Shown here: positions 49,823-60,165 of the stretch, piece by piece
How the letters are laid out: every line of letters starts with the position of its first letter
How positions within the stretch are numbered: position 1 is the first letter of the stretch
Origin: Pseudomonas sp. WJP1
GTDB lineage: Bacteria > Pseudomonadota > Gammaproteobacteria > Pseudomonadales > Pseudomonadaceae
NCBI RefSeq assembly: GCF_028471945.1
Contig: NZ_CP110128.1
Span: forward strand, 6,103,001 to 6,167,000
Length of the DNA stretch: 64,000 nucleotides
Reading direction: 5' to 3'
Program-made: the position numbers and the translations under genes
The notes under the pieces: generated by a model
What the model saw: the letters and a program-made list of their open reading frames with translations, nothing else
Databases searched by the model: none
What the model was told of the DNA's origin: nothing

Positions 49823-51487
49823 TCAGGCCAGTTTCTTGTGGCGTACCCGGTGCGGCTGGGCAGCGGCTTCGCCGAGACGCTTTTTGCGATCGGCTTCGTA
49901 CTCGGTGTAGTTACCTTCGAAGAACACTGCTTGCGAGTCATCTTCGTACGCCAGGATGTGAGTCGCGACGCGGTCAAGGAACCACCGATCGTGAGAGATC
50001 ACAATGGCGGCGCCCGGGAAGTCGAGCAGGGCTTCTTCCAGGGAACGCAGGGTTTCGACGTCGAGGTCGTTGGACGGTTCGTCGAGCAGCAGGACGTTGC
50101 CGCCCTCTTTCAGGGTCAGGGCCAGGTGCAAGCGACCACGCTCACCACCGGACAGGTCCTTGACGAACTTCTGCTGGTCGCCGCCCTTGAAGTTGAAACG
50201 GCCGACGTAGGTACGCGACGGGATCTCGTAGTTACCGATGCGGATCTGGTCGGAACCGTCGGAGATCTGCTGGAACACGGTCTTGCTGCCGTCCAGGTCT
50301 TCGCGGCTCTGGTCCACGCAAGCCAGTTGCACGGTTTCACCGACTTCGATGCTGCCCGAATCCGGTGTTTCCTTGCCCATCAGCATGCGGAACAGGGTCG
50401 ACTTACCGGCACCGTTACCGCCGATCACGCCGACGATGGCACCTTTAGGCATGGAGAACGACAGGTTGTCGATCAGCACGCGATCGCCGTAGCCCTTGGT
50501 GACGTTCTTGAACTCGATGACCTTGTCGCCCAGGCGTGGACCGGCCGGGATGTAGATCTCGTTGGTTTCGCTGCGCTTCTGGAATTCCTGCGATTGCATT
50601 TCTTCGAAGCGTTGCAGACGAGCCTTGGATTTCGACTGGCGGGCCTTGGCGCCTTTGCGCACCCACTCCAGTTCTTCCTTCATGGCTTTTTCGTGAGCCG
50701 ACTGCTGCTTGGATTCGGCAGCCAGACGATCGGACTTGGCTTCCAGCCAACCCGAATAGTTGCCCTCGTAAGGAATGCCCGCGCCGCGGTCGAGTTCCAG
50801 AATCCAGCCAGCGACGTTGTCCAGGAAGTAACGGTCGTGCGTGATCGCGACCACGGTGCCCGGGAAGTCGTGCAGGAAGTGCTCCAGCCACGCAACGGAA
50901 TCGGCGTCCAGGTGGTTGGTCGGTTCGTCGAGCAGCAGCATGTCCGGTGCGGACAGCAGCAGGCGGCACAGGGCCACACGACGTTTTTCACCACCGGAGA
51001 GGACTTCAACCTTGGCATCCCAGGCCGGCAGACGCAGCGCATCGGCGGCGACTTCCAGCTGGCGCTCCAGGTTGTGGCCATCGCTGGCTTGCAGGATGGC
51101 TTCGAGCTTGGCCTGTTCGGCAGCCAACTTGTCGAAGTCGGCATCCGGGTCGGCGTAGGCCGCGTAGACCTCGTCCAGGCGTGCCTGGGCGTCCTTGATC
51201 ACGCTGACCGCTTCCTCGACCACTTCACGCACGGTCTTGGTCGGGTCCAGCTGTGGTTCTTGCGGCAGATAGCCGATGTTCAGGTCCGGCATCGGACGGG
51301 CTTCACCGTCGAACTCGGTGTCGACGCCTGCCATGATTTTCAGCAGGGTGGACTTACCCGAACCGTTGAGGCCGAGTACGCCGATCTTGGCGCCCGGGAA
51401 GAACGACAAGGAGATGTTTTTCAGGATTTCCCGCTTCGGCGGAACAACTTTGCCCAGCCGATGCATGGTGAATACGTATTGAGCCAT
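49823..51487 (-). CDS. ettA: energy-dependent translational throttle protein EttA (ABC-F)
   Basis: A 554-residue ABC-F ATPase that binds the ribosomal E site and gates the first peptide bond according to ATP/ADP. The two nucleotide-binding domains have Walker A GLNGSGKST (about 39) and GGNGAGKST (about 358). The signatures LSGGEKRR and LSGGERGR, and two Walker B/E pairs (LLLDEPTNHLDADS, LLLDEPSNDLDVET), are also present. The linker (about 240-320) is charged, and the EttA-specific arm lies in the first domain. It begins MAQYVFTMHRLGKVVPPKREILK as in E. coli. Confidence 0.96.
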   Translation of the reverse strand: MAQYVFTMHRLGKVVPPKREILKNISLSFFPGAKIGVLGLNGSGKSTLLKIMAGVDTEFDGEARPMPDLNIGYLPQEPQLDPTKTVREVVEEAVSVIKDAQARLDEVYAAYADPDADFDKLAAEQAKLEAILQASDGHNLERQLEVAADALRLPAWDAKVEVLSGGEKRRVALCRLLLSAPDMLLLDEPTNHLDADSVAWLEHFLHDFPGTVVAITHDRYFLDNVAGWILELDRGAGIPYEGNYSGWLEAKSDRLAAESKQQSAHEKAMKEELEWVRKGAKARQSKSKARLQRFEEMQSQEFQKRSETNEIYIPAGPRLGDKVIEFKNVTKGYGDRVLIDNLSFSMPKGAIVGVIGGNGAGKSTLFRMLMGKETPDSGSIEVGETVQLACVDQSREDLDGSKTVFQQISDGSDQIRIGNYEIPSRTYVGRFNFKGGDQQKFVKDLSGGERGRLHLALTLKEGGNVLLLDEPSNDLDVETLRSLEEALLDFPGAAIVISHDRWFLDRVATHILAYEDDSQAVFFEGNYTEYEADRKKRLGEAAAQPHRVRHKKLA

Positions 51488-51772
51488 GGAGAACCTAGGG
51501 TCAGTGACTGATGAATGAATAGAGCGCAGGCGATGCCCGGCCAGACCATGCGCGTCGTACGCTTGGCGAAGCCAATGCGCAGGCGCTGAAAAAAGTCTGA
51601 TTCTTGGAGCTGGAACGCTCCCGCGTAACCGGCAAAGCTACCTTAATGACCGATGGCAGTCCAGCCGAGCGGGACTGGCACTTCGCCACAACTCAAGGCA
51701 TGCTAGCCGCCCTTCGGGCGTCCGGCTTATAGTGCACGTCGCGCCAGTCCAGCCAAACCGCAGGATTACAGT

Positions 51773-54700
51773 TTGTCCAGTGTCCCTCCGCCCCTGATTA
51801 CCCGCGCACCCACTGTTGCACCCGGCTCGCCCATGCGCGGCACGCTCAAGGGCGCTTTGGCGATACTCGTGTTGCTGCTGCTCGCCCTGTTGTTCTGGCA
51901 GCTCTTCGATCAGCTGCGGGAAACCCAGAAAAGCCAGCGCCAGGCCACCATCGACCACACTGCCGACCAGGCTGCACAAGTCAGCCTGAACATGGCGCTC
52001 AACGCCCAGATCGCCCTCAACCTGCTGCCGATTGTCGAGCAGCCACAAAGTGCTGACGAGCTCCAGGACTTGCTGCGCAAAGTGCAAAAGTCCTTGCCCG
52101 ATCTGCTAAGCCTTGCACTGCTCAGCCCCTCGGGAAGAATTATGAGCGACACGGTCGGCACCCGCGACGATGCCGACTATCTGGGGGATCTGGTCCGACG
52201 CAATCGCTCCCAACCCCACTATTACAGCAACGCCATCGACGGCTCGCGGGTGTATTTGTTGTTGCATCAAGCCAGCGGCAGCAATCGTGGCTATTGGGTC
52301 TTGCGCTTCAAGCCGACGTTTTTCGCCTCACTGATTAAGCTGAACGAAACGGCCACTGCCCCGCTGTGGCTGGTGGAAAATCGCCTCAATCACCAGATCA
52401 TCAGCCGCGACGAGGCGCTACCACAGGTCAACCCCGGCACCTTGACCCAGGACGATGTGGCCAACAGCGTACTGACCGTTGCCCTTAGCAGCAGCGACTG
52501 GCAGTTACGTGGACTGTTCGATCGCCAGCGAGTGCTCGAGGAACTGCTGCCGGCGTTCATCGGCAAATGCCTGCTATGCCTGGCCTTTTCCATGCTGCCG
52601 TTCATCGTCCTGCTGAACATGCGCCGTCGCCAGCGACAGCTGCACGAAGGTCGCCGGCGCTACCAGGAGATCTTCGAAGGAAGCGGCGTGGCCCTGTGCG
52701 TACTCGACATGTCCGGCCTGAGAAGCGTGTTCGACAAGGCCCAACTGCTGCACGACGAGCAACTGCAAGCATGGCTGGCAGCTCCGGAACAACGTCGGCA
52801 GTTGTTGCAGGAGCTGCGCATTACCGAGGTCAATCAGGTCGCCCTGCAACTGCTCAACGTCAATACCTGCGATCAGGTCTGGAGACTGCTGATCGATGGC
52901 AACCCCGTGGAAGGCAGCGCCATCGGCAATCAGGTACTCCAAGCGGTGCACAGGCAACAGCAACAGCTTGAACTGGAAATCAAACTCCAGGACGCCACGG
53001 GTCGTGACCAACACCTGTGGCTGGTATTGCGCCTGCCGCAGAACCCTGACGACTTCAAGGCGGTGATCCTGAGCATCACCGATATCACCAGCCGCAAGCT
53101 CATCGAGCTGTCGCAGCAGGAGCGCGAAGGCTTCTGGTCCGACGTCGTGCGGACCGTGCCCGATCACCTGTACGTGCAAGACGTGATCAGCCAGCGAATG
53201 ATCTTCAGCAACCACCATCTGGGCCAGACGCTGGGCTACAACCGCACCGAACTGCAGCAGATGGGCGAGTATTTCTGGGAAATCCTCCTGCACCCCGACG
53301 ATGCTGACTACTACCACCGCTCGCGCCAGAGCCAGCGGCAAGGCGGTTACAGCCAGTTGATGCAGTGCCAGTTGCGCTTCCGCCACCGTGACGGGCAATG
53401 GCGGCGTTTCGACATTCGCGAGCAGGCACTGGCACGGGACAAGCATGACCAGGTCACCCGCATCATCGGCGTGGCCAAGGACGTTACCGAGCAGATCGAG
53501 GCCAGTGAGTCGCTGCGCGACAGCGAGCAGCGCTACCGCATGCTCGCCGAAAGCATCAGCGACGTGATTATTTCCACCGACAGCCGACTGGCACTCAACT
53601 ATGTCAGCCCTTCGGTACAGGCGGTGCTGGGGTACGAAGTCGAGTGGATTTTCCAGAACGGCTGGCAATCGACCATTGCCAACCCGCAACAGTTGAGCGG
53701 CATCTACCAGCTGATGGATCGCGTCGGCAAAGCGCTGGATAAACCCGAGCAACTGGCCCATTTACGCAGCCAGGTGCAAACCCAACTGTTTCTGTTCGAC
53801 TGCCTGCGCGCCGACGGACGCAAGATTCCCATCGAACTGCGGCTGGTACTGGTATGGGACGAAAACGGTACATTCGAAGGCGTGCTGGGGGTCGGTCGCG
53901 ACATCAGCCAACAACGCCGGGCCGAAAAAGACCTGCGAATGGCCGCCACAGTATTCGAACACTCGACCTCGGCGATCCTCATCACCGACCCGGCCGGCTA
54001 TATCGTCCAGGCCAACGAAGCCTTCAGCCGGGTCAGCGGTTATGCCGTGGAACAGGTACTTGACCAGCTGCCGAACATGCTCACCGTCGACGAGCAGCAG
54101 GAAGCCCATTTGCGCTACGTGCTCAAGCAACTGAACCAGCACAGCACCTGGGAAGGCGAAGTGTGGCTGCGCCGGCGCAATGGCGAACATTATCCGGCCT
54201 GGGTCGGCATTACCGCGGTACTGGATGACGAAGGCGACCTGGCCAGTTACGTGTGTTTCTTCAGCGACATCAGCGAACGCAAGGCCAGTGAGCAACGGAT
54301 TCACCGCCTGGCCTACTACGACGCCCTGACCCATCTGCCCAACCGCACGCTGTTCCAGGATCGTCTGCACACGGCGTTGCAAGCGGCTGAACGGCAGAAG
54401 TCCTGGGTGGTGTTGATGTTCCTCGACCTCGACCGCTTCAAACCGATCAACGATTCCCTGGGCCATGCCGCCGGTGATCGCATGCTCAAGGAAATGGCCA
54501 CGCGCCTGCTCGGTTGCGTCGACGATGACGACACGGTCGCGCGCATGGGCGGCGATGAATTCACCTTGCTCCTGCAACCGCGGGCCAACCGTGAAATCGC
54601 CTTGACCCGGGCGATTCACGTGGCGGAGCAGATCCTCGCCAGCCTGGTCAAACCCTTCGTGCTCGAAGGCCGCGAGTTCTTCGTCACGGCCAGTATCGGC

Positions 54701-55621
54701 ATCGCCCTGAGCCCGCAGGACGGCAATGAGCTCAGCCAGTTGATGAAGAACGCCGATACCGCGATGTACCACGCCAAGGAACGCGGCAAGAACAACTTCC
54801 AGTTCTATCAGGCGGACATGAACGCCAGCGCCCTTGAGCGCCTGGAACTGGAAAGCGACTTGCGCCATGCCCTGGAACAAAACGAATTCGTGCTGTATTA
54901 CCAACCGCAGTTCAGCGGCGATGGCAAACGCCTGACCGGCGCCGAAGCCTTGCTGCGCTGGCGTCATCCGCGTCGTGGCCTGGTACCGCCGGGGGATTTC
55001 ATCCCGGTGCTCGAAGAACTGGGCCTGGTGGTGGATGTCGGCGACTGGGTGATCAGCGAGGCCTGCCGTCAGCTCAAGGCCTGGCATCAGGCCAAGGTGC
55101 GCGTGCCGAAGGTGTCGGTGAACATCTCCGCCCGGCAGTTCTCCGACGGCCAGCTCGGCACGCGGATCGCCACCATCCTGAGGGACACCGGCCTGCCGCC
55201 GGCTTGCCTTGAGCTGGAACTGACCGAAAGTATCCTGATGCGCGAAGTCAGCGAAGCCATGCAGATTCTCGCCGGGTTGAAGAACCTTGGCCTGAGCATC
55301 GCGGTCGACGACTTCGGCACCGGCTACTCATCGCTCAACTACCTCAAGCAGTTTCCGATCGACGTACTCAAAATCGACCGTACCTTCGTCGATGGCCTGC
55401 CGTCGGGTGAACAGGATGCGCAGATCGCCCGGGCGATCATCGCCATGGCCCACAGCCTCAACCTGGCGGTGATCGCCGAGGGTGTGGAAACCCAGGAGCA
55501 GTTGGACTTTCTGCGTGAACACGGTTGCGACGAGGTCCAGGGTTACCTGTTCGGCCGACCGATGCCGGCCCACACGTTTGAAGGGCAATTCAGCAATGAT
55601 GCGCTGTTCATGTTCGACTGA
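51773..55621 (+). CDS. morA: MorA-like PAS-GGDEF-EAL cyclic-di-GMP protein
   Basis: A 1282-residue membrane sensor. A first membrane helix lies at about 28-45, a periplasmic region to about 260, and a second helix near 265-285. About four PAS domains follow, then GGDEF (RMGGDEF, residues 926-930) and EAL (GAEALLRW, Glu1058). Both active sites look intact: [28 protein letters not shown] and AEGVETQ are all present. The usual RxxD inhibitory site is DDDD here, so product inhibition may be missing. The start TTG has AGGA seven bases ahead; the first ATG is 60 bases downstream. The neighbour glyA matches morA of P. aeruginosa, which controls flagella and biofilm. Confidence 0.88.
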   Translation: MSSVPPPLITRAPTVAPGSPMRGTLKGALAILVLLLLALLFWQLFDQLRETQKSQRQATIDHTADQAAQVSLNMALNAQIALNLLPIVEQPQSADELQDLLRKVQKSLPDLLSLALLSPSGRIMSDTVGTRDDADYLGDLVRRNRSQPHYYSNAIDGSRVYLLLHQASGSNRGYWVLRFKPTFFASLIKLNETATAPLWLVENRLNHQIISRDEALPQVNPGTLTQDDVANSVLTVALSSSDWQLRGLFDRQRVLEELLPAFIGKCLLCLAFSMLPFIVLLNMRRRQRQLHEGRRRYQEIFEGSGVALCVLDMSGLRSVFDKAQLLHDEQLQAWLAAPEQRRQLLQELRITEVNQVALQLLNVNTCDQVWRLLIDGNPVEGSAIGNQVLQAVHRQQQQLELEIKLQDATGRDQHLWLVLRLPQNPDDFKAVILSITDITSRKLIELSQQEREGFWSDVVRTVPDHLYVQDVISQRMIFSNHHLGQTLGYNRTELQQMGEYFWEILLHPDDADYYHRSRQSQRQGGYSQLMQCQLRFRHRDGQWRRFDIREQALARDKHDQVTRIIGVAKDVTEQIEASESLRDSEQRYRMLAESISDVIISTDSRLALNYVSPSVQAVLGYEVEWIFQNGWQSTIANPQQLSGIYQLMDRVGKALDKPEQLAHLRSQVQTQLFLFDCLRADGRKIPIELRLVLVWDENGTFEGVLGVGRDISQQRRAEKDLRMAATVFEHSTSAILITDPAGYIVQANEAFSRVSGYAVEQVLDQLPNMLTVDEQQEAHLRYVLKQLNQHSTWEGEVWLRRRNGEHYPAWVGITAVLDDEGDLASYVCFFSDISERKASEQRIHRLAYYDALTHLPNRTLFQDRLHTALQAAERQKSWVVLMFLDLDRFKPINDSLGHAAGDRMLKEMATRLLGCVDDDDTVARMGGDEFTLLLQPRANREIALTRAIHVAEQILASLVKPFVLEGREFFVTASIGIALSPQDGNELSQLMKNADTAMYHAKERGKNNFQFYQADMNASALERLELESDLRHALEQNEFVLYYQPQFSGDGKRLTGAEALLRWRHPRRGLVPPGDFIPVLEELGLVVDVGDWVISEACRQLKAWHQAKVRVPKVSVNISARQFSDGQLGTRIATILRDTGLPPACLELELTESILMREVSEAMQILAGLKNLGLSIAVDDFGTGYSSLNYLKQFPIDVLKIDRTFVDGLPSGEQDAQIARAIIAMAHSLNLAVIAEGVETQEQLDFLREHGCDEVQGYLFGRPMPAHTFEGQFSNDALFMFD

Positions 55622-55643
55622 GCCCCTGCGGCGCCTGCCATGA

Positions 55644-55710
55644 CGCCTTCGCGGGCAAGCCTCGCTCCTACGTCGATACGGTCTGTAGGAGCGAGGCTTG
55701 CCCGCGAAGA
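55644..55710. repeat. REP-type inverted repeat (TGTAGGAGC class)
   Basis: Arms CGCCTTCGCGGGCAAGCCTC... and GTAGGAGCGAGGCTTGCCCGCGAAG around a short spacer, between morA and glyA. Nearly the same sequence as the 31389 copy. Confidence 0.85.
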
Positions 55711-55840
55711 GGGCCGCACATTCACCGCTAATCCCCGCATGAAGCCCACTTGTCTGCGACATGATGTCCTTTCATATGCCTTCCAAAACCCGATGGGGTA
55801 GAATGCCCCCCTTTTCCGCCCCCGATCCTTGAGGACCGCC

Positions 55841-57094
55841 ATGTTCAGCCGTGATTTGACTATTGCCAAGTACGACGCCGATCTCTTTGCCGCCATGGAG
55901 CAAGAAGCTCAGCGCCAGGAAGAGCACATTGAGCTGATCGCTTCGGAAAACTACACCAGCCCTGCGGTGATGGAAGCTCAAGGCTCGGTACTGACCAACA
56001 AGTACGCCGAAGGCTACCCGGGCAAGCGCTACTACGGTGGTTGCGAGTACGTTGACGTCGTCGAGCAGCTTGCAATTGATCGCGCCAAAGAACTGTTCGG
56101 CGCCGATTACGCCAACGTTCAGCCACACGCCGGCTCGCAAGCCAACAGCGCCGTTTACCTGGCCCTGCTGTCGGCTGGCGACACCATCCTGGGCATGAGC
56201 CTGGCCCACGGCGGTCACCTGACCCACGGCGCCAGCGTTTCGTCCTCCGGCAAGCTGTACAACGCCATCCAGTACGGCATCGACGCCAATGGCCTGATCG
56301 ACTACGACGAAGTCGAGCGCCTGGCTGTTGAACACAAGCCAAAAATGATCGTGGCCGGTTTCTCTGCCTACTCGCAGATCCTCGACTTCCCGCGTTTCCG
56401 TGCAATCGCTGACAAAGTGGGCGCCTACCTGTTCGTCGACATGGCCCACGTGGCCGGTCTGGTCGCCGCTGGCGTCTACCCGAACCCGGTGCCATTCGCT
56501 GACGTGGTAACGACCACCACCCACAAGACCCTGCGCGGTCCACGTGGTGGCCTGATCCTGGCTCGCGCCAACGCCGACATCGAGAAGAAGCTGAACTCCG
56601 CAGTATTCCCGGGCGCCCAAGGCGGCCCGCTGGAGCACGTGATCGCCGCCAAAGCGATCTGCTTCAAGGAAGCACTGCAGCCTGAGTTCAAGGCTTACCA
56701 GCAACAAGTGGTGAAAAACGCCCAGGCCATGGCCAGCGTGTTCATCGAGCGCGGTTTCGACGTGGTTTCCGGCGGTACTGAAAACCACCTGTTCCTGCTG
56801 TCGCTGATCAAGCAGGAAATCTCCGGTAAAGATGCCGACGCGGCCCTGGGCAAGGCGTTCATCACCGTGAACAAGAACTCCGTGCCAAACGACCCACGCT
56901 CCCCGTTCGTCACCTCCGGCCTGCGCTTCGGCACTCCGGCTGTGACCACTCGCGGCTTCAAGGAAGCAGAGTGCAAGGAACTGGCCGGCTGGATCTGCGA
57001 CATCCTGGCAGACCTGAACAACGAAGCGGTGATCGATGCCGTTCGTGAGAAGGTCAAGGCCATCTGCAAGAAGCTGCCGGTATACGGCGCTTAA
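55841..57094 (+). CDS. glyA: serine hydroxymethyltransferase
   Basis: A 417-residue PLP enzyme that interconverts serine and glycine and supplies methylene-THF. It starts [43 protein letters not shown]. The PLP lysine is in [18 protein letters not shown] (about 229), and [14 protein letters not shown] is near residue 55. GAGGACCGCC precedes the ATG. A TAGAAT box 38 bases upstream is a likely -10. Pseudomonads often have two glyA copies; this one lies by morA. Confidence 0.97.
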   Translation: MFSRDLTIAKYDADLFAAMEQEAQRQEEHIELIASENYTSPAVMEAQGSVLTNKYAEGYPGKRYYGGCEYVDVVEQLAIDRAKELFGADYANVQPHAGSQANSAVYLALLSAGDTILGMSLAHGGHLTHGASVSSSGKLYNAIQYGIDANGLIDYDEVERLAVEHKPKMIVAGFSAYSQILDFPRFRAIADKVGAYLFVDMAHVAGLVAAGVYPNPVPFADVVTTTTHKTLRGPRGGLILARANADIEKKLNSAVFPGAQGGPLEHVIAAKAICFKEALQPEFKAYQQQVVKNAQAMASVFIERGFDVVSGGTENHLFLLSLIKQEISGKDADAALGKAFITVNKNSVPNDPRSPFVTSGLRFGTPAVTTRGFKEAECKELAGWICDILADLNNEAVIDAVREKVKAICKKLPVYGA

Positions 57095-57119
57095 TAAGCC
57101 CCGCTAAATCGCAGCAATA

Positions 57120-57150
57120 GAAAACCGGCCAGCGATGGCCGGTTTTTTTT
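57120..57150 (+). terminator. intrinsic terminator after glyA
   Basis: AAAACCGGCCA-GCGA-TGGCCGGTTTTTTTT: strong stem and eight T. Confidence 0.92.
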
Positions 57151-57201
57151 CGCCTGCATTTTTAGACCGGTATAAGGCTCTAAATTAAGCCTTCACCCAA
57201 C

Positions 57202-57221
57202 TGGTAAGACCGGTCATGCCA
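57202..57221. promoter_or_regulatory. GntR/FadR-type operator, upstream copy
   Basis: TGGTAAGACCGGTCATGCCA: TGG-N4-ACCGGT-N4-CCA, a 20-base palindrome of the type bound by FadR-subfamily GntR regulators such as PdhR and LldR. It lies 16 bases before the candidate -35 element. Confidence 0.7.
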
Positions 57222-57237
57222 ATTTTTTAATTTTTAC

Positions 57238-57267
57238 TTGCGATCACCCGAAAATAGCGCCTAGACT
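57238..57267 (+). promoter_or_regulatory. candidate promoter of the DctA-like symporter
   Basis: TTGCGA (57238-57243) and TAGACT (57262-57267), spacer 18. It is bracketed by the two TGG-N4-ACCGGT-N4-CCA palindromes. Transcription would start near 57274. Confidence 0.5.
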
Positions 57268-57277
57268 GCGCCTGCAC

Positions 57278-57297
57278 TGGACATACCGGTAAGACCA
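57278..57297. promoter_or_regulatory. GntR/FadR-type operator, downstream copy
   Basis: TGGACATACCGGTAAGACCA: again TGG-N4-ACCGGT-N4-CCA, centred 76 bases after the first copy and just past the expected transcription start. A third ACCGGT core without the outer TGG/CCA is at 57166-57171. Confidence 0.7.
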
Positions 57298-57365
57298 CAA
57301 TAATTAAGTCCTGAATCTGATGCGCGATGCGTACGGCAGCCAGGACACCGACCAGGATTCCTCCC

Positions 57366-58679
57366 ATGCTCAGATGGTGCTCGCGTTCAATCTTCCTCCA
57401 AGTGGTTCTCGGACTGGTGCTCGGCATCGTCTGCGGGCTGACCCTTCCCGAATACTCCGCTCAGCTCAAACCCCTTGGTGACGGTTTTATCAAGCTGATC
57501 AAAATGCTCATCGGCCTGATTGTGTTCTGCGTAGTGGTCAGCGGCATCAGCGGTGCCGGCGACCTGAAGAAAGTCGGCCGCATCGGCCTGAAATCAGTGA
57601 TCTACTTTGAAATCCTCACCACCATTGCCCTGGTGATCGGCCTGGTGTTCGCCTTCAGTACGGGTATCGGCAGCGGTGCGAACATTCATCTGGATCAGCT
57701 TTCCGCTGCAGACATGGGCGATATCGCCCAACGCAGCCAGCACATGCACACCACCACGCAGTTCCTGATGGACCTGATCCCGACTTCGGTAATCGGTGCC
57801 TTCGCAGAAAACAACATCCTGCAAGTGCTGCTGTTTTCGGTGCTGTTCGGCAGTGCGTTGAACCTGGTGGGCGAAGCCGCCTCCGGTATCTCGCGACTGA
57901 TCAATGAGCTCAGCCACGTGATTTTCCGCATCATGGGCATGATCGTGCGCCTGGCGCCGATCGGTGTGTTCGGTGCAATCGCCTTCACCACCAGCAAATA
58001 TGGCCTGGACTCGCTGCAGCACCTGGGCAGCCTGGTCGGTTTGTTCTACCTGACCTGCGTGGCCTTCGTCGCTCTGATCCTCGGCCTGGTGATGCGCCTG
58101 TCCGGCCTGCGGATGTGGCCGCTGCTCAAGTACCTGCGCGAAGAGCTGCTGATTGTCATGGGTACCGCTTCGTCCGATGCCGTGCTGCCACAGATCATGC
58201 GCAAGCTTGAGCATCTGGGCATCGGCAGCTCGACGGTCGGCCTGGTGATTCCAACCGGGTACTCATTCAATCTCGACGGTTTCTCGATCTACCTGACCCT
58301 GGCCATTGTGTTCATCGCCAATGCCACCGGCACACCGCTGGCGATGACCGACCTGCTGACAATTCTGCTGGTGTCATTGATCACCTCCAAGGGTGCGCAT
58401 GGTATTCCGGGTTCGGCGCTGGTCATTCTGGCCGCCACCCTGACGGCGATTCCGGCGATTCCGGTGGTGGGCCTGGTGCTGGTGCTGGCCGTGGACTGGT
58501 TCATGGGCATCGGGCGGGCACTGACCAACCTGATCGGCAATTGCGTCGCGACCGTAGCCATCGCCCGATGGGAAAAGGACATCGATGTGCAACGGGCGAA
58601 CAAGGTACTTTCCGGCCAGGTGGGTTATACCTTCCAGCCGAGAAAACCGGTGGCCCCGGCCCATCAGCAGGAATTCTGA
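57366..58679 (+). CDS. dicarboxylate/amino acid:cation symporter (DctA-like)
   Basis: A 437-residue DAACS family transporter. It starts MLRWCSRSIFLQVVLGLVLGIVCGLTLP. Eight membrane helices and two re-entrant loops are expected, with family motifs ELLIVMGTASSDAVLPQIM (HP1, Ser-rich), IPTGYSFNLDGFSIYLTLA (TM7) and the HP2 region LVSLITSKGAHGIPGSALVIL. The sequence is closer to DctA (C4-dicarboxylate:H+/Na+) than to GltP, but the substrate is not proven. AGGATTCCTCCC gives the ribosome site. Two FadR-type regulators follow, and matching operators lie upstream, so one of them probably controls it. Confidence 0.9.
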   Translation: MLRWCSRSIFLQVVLGLVLGIVCGLTLPEYSAQLKPLGDGFIKLIKMLIGLIVFCVVVSGISGAGDLKKVGRIGLKSVIYFEILTTIALVIGLVFAFSTGIGSGANIHLDQLSAADMGDIAQRSQHMHTTTQFLMDLIPTSVIGAFAENNILQVLLFSVLFGSALNLVGEAASGISRLINELSHVIFRIMGMIVRLAPIGVFGAIAFTTSKYGLDSLQHLGSLVGLFYLTCVAFVALILGLVMRLSGLRMWPLLKYLREELLIVMGTASSDAVLPQIMRKLEHLGIGSSTVGLVIPTGYSFNLDGFSIYLTLAIVFIANATGTPLAMTDLLTILLVSLITSKGAHGIPGSALVILAATLTAIPAIPVVGLVLVLAVDWFMGIGRALTNLIGNCVATVAIARWEKDIDVQRANKVLSGQVGYTFQPRKPVAPAHQQEF

Positions 58680-58685
58680 ACAACC

Positions 58686-58713
58686 GCCGTGCCTGCCCTC
58701 GGGCAGGCACGGC
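58686..58713. other. 13-bp perfect hairpin between symporter and regulator
   Basis: GCCGTGCCTGCCC-TC-GGGCAGGCACGGC, six bases after the symporter stop. No T run follows, so it could stabilise the symporter mRNA or lower read-through into the regulator gene. Confidence 0.6.
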
Positions 58714-58745
58714 CAACAACGCTATAGATGCTCACGGAGCGAACA

Positions 58746-59450
58746 GTGATTACCTCGTCGACCGTTGTAAATTCAGTCGTAGAAAAACTTCGGGCCGCAC
58801 TGGCCCGCGGTCAGTGGCGCTCCGGCGAAATGCTCCCGGGGCAACGTGAATTGGCCGAGCAGCTGGGCATCAGCCGTCCGAGCCTGCGTGAAGCGGTGAC
58901 CGTGCTGGAAACCCTCGGCCTGGTGCGTTCCATGCCGGGCAAAGGCGTGGTGGTGCTGGACGCGAATCTCAGCGACAGCCAAAGCCACGACAGCGCAGTG
59001 GCCGGGGCGAGCCTGGAAGACGTCCTGCAACTGCGCTACACCCTTGAGCCATTCATCGTCGGCCTGGTGGCGCAATCCATCAGCAGTAAGGAAGTCGGGC
59101 AACTGCGCCTGACCCTGATGGACATGCGCGAAGCCCTGGAAGCCAACGACAGTGAGGCCGGCGTGAATGCCTACATCGCGTTCCATGAAGAGCTGTTCAC
59201 GCTGACGTCGAATCCGATTTTCCAGAGCGTGGTCCAGCAAACCAGCAATGCCCTCAAGCAGAGCGCCGACGTGTTGCGCAACTCCCCGGAACACCTGGCT
59301 GAACGCCTTGAAGAAAACGAAGCGGTGGTGCGCGCGATCCGCAGCAAGAACAGCGCCCAGGCCAGCGCAGAGATGCGTCGGCACATTCTTCGCGAAGGAC
59401 AGCGGATGGGCATTGAACTGAACATCCCGGAAGACAACCTCGGCAGTTGA
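58746..59450 (+). CDS. GntR family regulator, FadR subfamily (first)
   Basis: A 234-residue repressor. The winged helix-turn-helix (about 10-72) contains LARGQWRSGEMLPGQRELAEQLGISRPSLREAVTVLETLGLVRSMPGKGVVVL. The FCD ligand domain (about 85-225) has the metal-binding histidines in AYIAFHEELF and MRRHILREG. The GTG at 58746 has GGAG seven bases ahead and is preferred over an ATG 18 bases upstream. Carboxylic acids are the usual ligands of this subfamily. It is the best candidate to bind the palindromes at 57202 and 57278. Confidence 0.9.
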   Translation: MITSSTVVNSVVEKLRAALARGQWRSGEMLPGQRELAEQLGISRPSLREAVTVLETLGLVRSMPGKGVVVLDANLSDSQSHDSAVAGASLEDVLQLRYTLEPFIVGLVAQSISSKEVGQLRLTLMDMREALEANDSEAGVNAYIAFHEELFTLTSNPIFQSVVQQTSNALKQSADVLRNSPEHLAERLEENEAVVRAIRSKNSAQASAEMRRHILREGQRMGIELNIPEDNLGS

Positions 59451-59475
59451 ACCTTCATCGAACCGGAGACAGGCC

Positions 59476-60165
59476 ATGAACAGCTTCGTTTCACCACAAA
59501 CGCTTAACACCCTGCCCTTTCCACCGGCGGCGAATGATCTGTACTCGCGGGTCTTCAACGCCATTCTCGAACAGCGCATCCATTCGGCCAGTCGCTTTAC
59601 CGAAGAAAGCCTGGCGCAGATGTTTGGCGCTCGACGCAGCGCCATGCGTGACGTGCTGACGCGGCTGTCCCACCAGCAGGTCATTGTCCTTCGGGCCAAC
59701 CATCGACCTCGCGTCGCTGAACTGAATGCCGAACAAACCCGGCAGGCGCTGCATGCCCGACGACTGACCGAACTCATGCTGGTGCGGCTGGCCTGCCAGC
59801 GCCCTTGCCCGCTTGCCTTGGAGCGCCTGCGAGCGCTGGTCGATAGCGAGCGCCAATGCACCGAGCGTGGCCGGGCGATTCGTCTGTCGGGAGAGTTTCA
59901 CCTGCAGCTGGCAGAAATGGCGGGCAACGCACCGTTGGCGCATTTTCTCGGCAGCCTGGTGCCACTGACCTCATTGGCGATTGCGCAGTTTGACGCTGCC
60001 TTGGAGGACTATTGCGTTTGGCAACTGCACGAGAATTTAGTGGATGCGCTCATGCGTAGGGATGCCGCAAAAGCGGTGACCTTACTGAACCGGCACCTGG
60101 ATCATCTGGAGACGGTTTTGCTGAACGCTCAACCGCACTCCAACCACAAGCGTATTGCCGGTTAG
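59476..60165 (+). CDS. GntR family regulator, FadR subfamily (second)
   Basis: A 229-residue protein with a GntR winged helix (about 20-80: LYSRVFNAILEQRIHSASRFTEESLAQMFGARRSAMRDVLTRLSHQQVIVLRANHRPRVAEL). A VanR/FCD-type effector domain follows (about 90-220: RLTELMLVRLA, GEFHLQLAEMAGN, HENLVDALMRRDAAKAVTLLNRHLDHLE). It is 25 bases after the first regulator and clearly a different subgroup, not a duplicate. Its stop shares bases with the stop of the convergent yjiA-like gene (TTAG). Confidence 0.87.
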   Translation: MNSFVSPQTLNTLPFPPAANDLYSRVFNAILEQRIHSASRFTEESLAQMFGARRSAMRDVLTRLSHQQVIVLRANHRPRVAELNAEQTRQALHARRLTELMLVRLACQRPCPLALERLRALVDSERQCTERGRAIRLSGEFHLQLAEMAGNAPLAHFLGSLVPLTSLAIAQFDAALEDYCVWQLHENLVDALMRRDAAKAVTLLNRHLDHLETVLLNAQPHSNHKRIAG

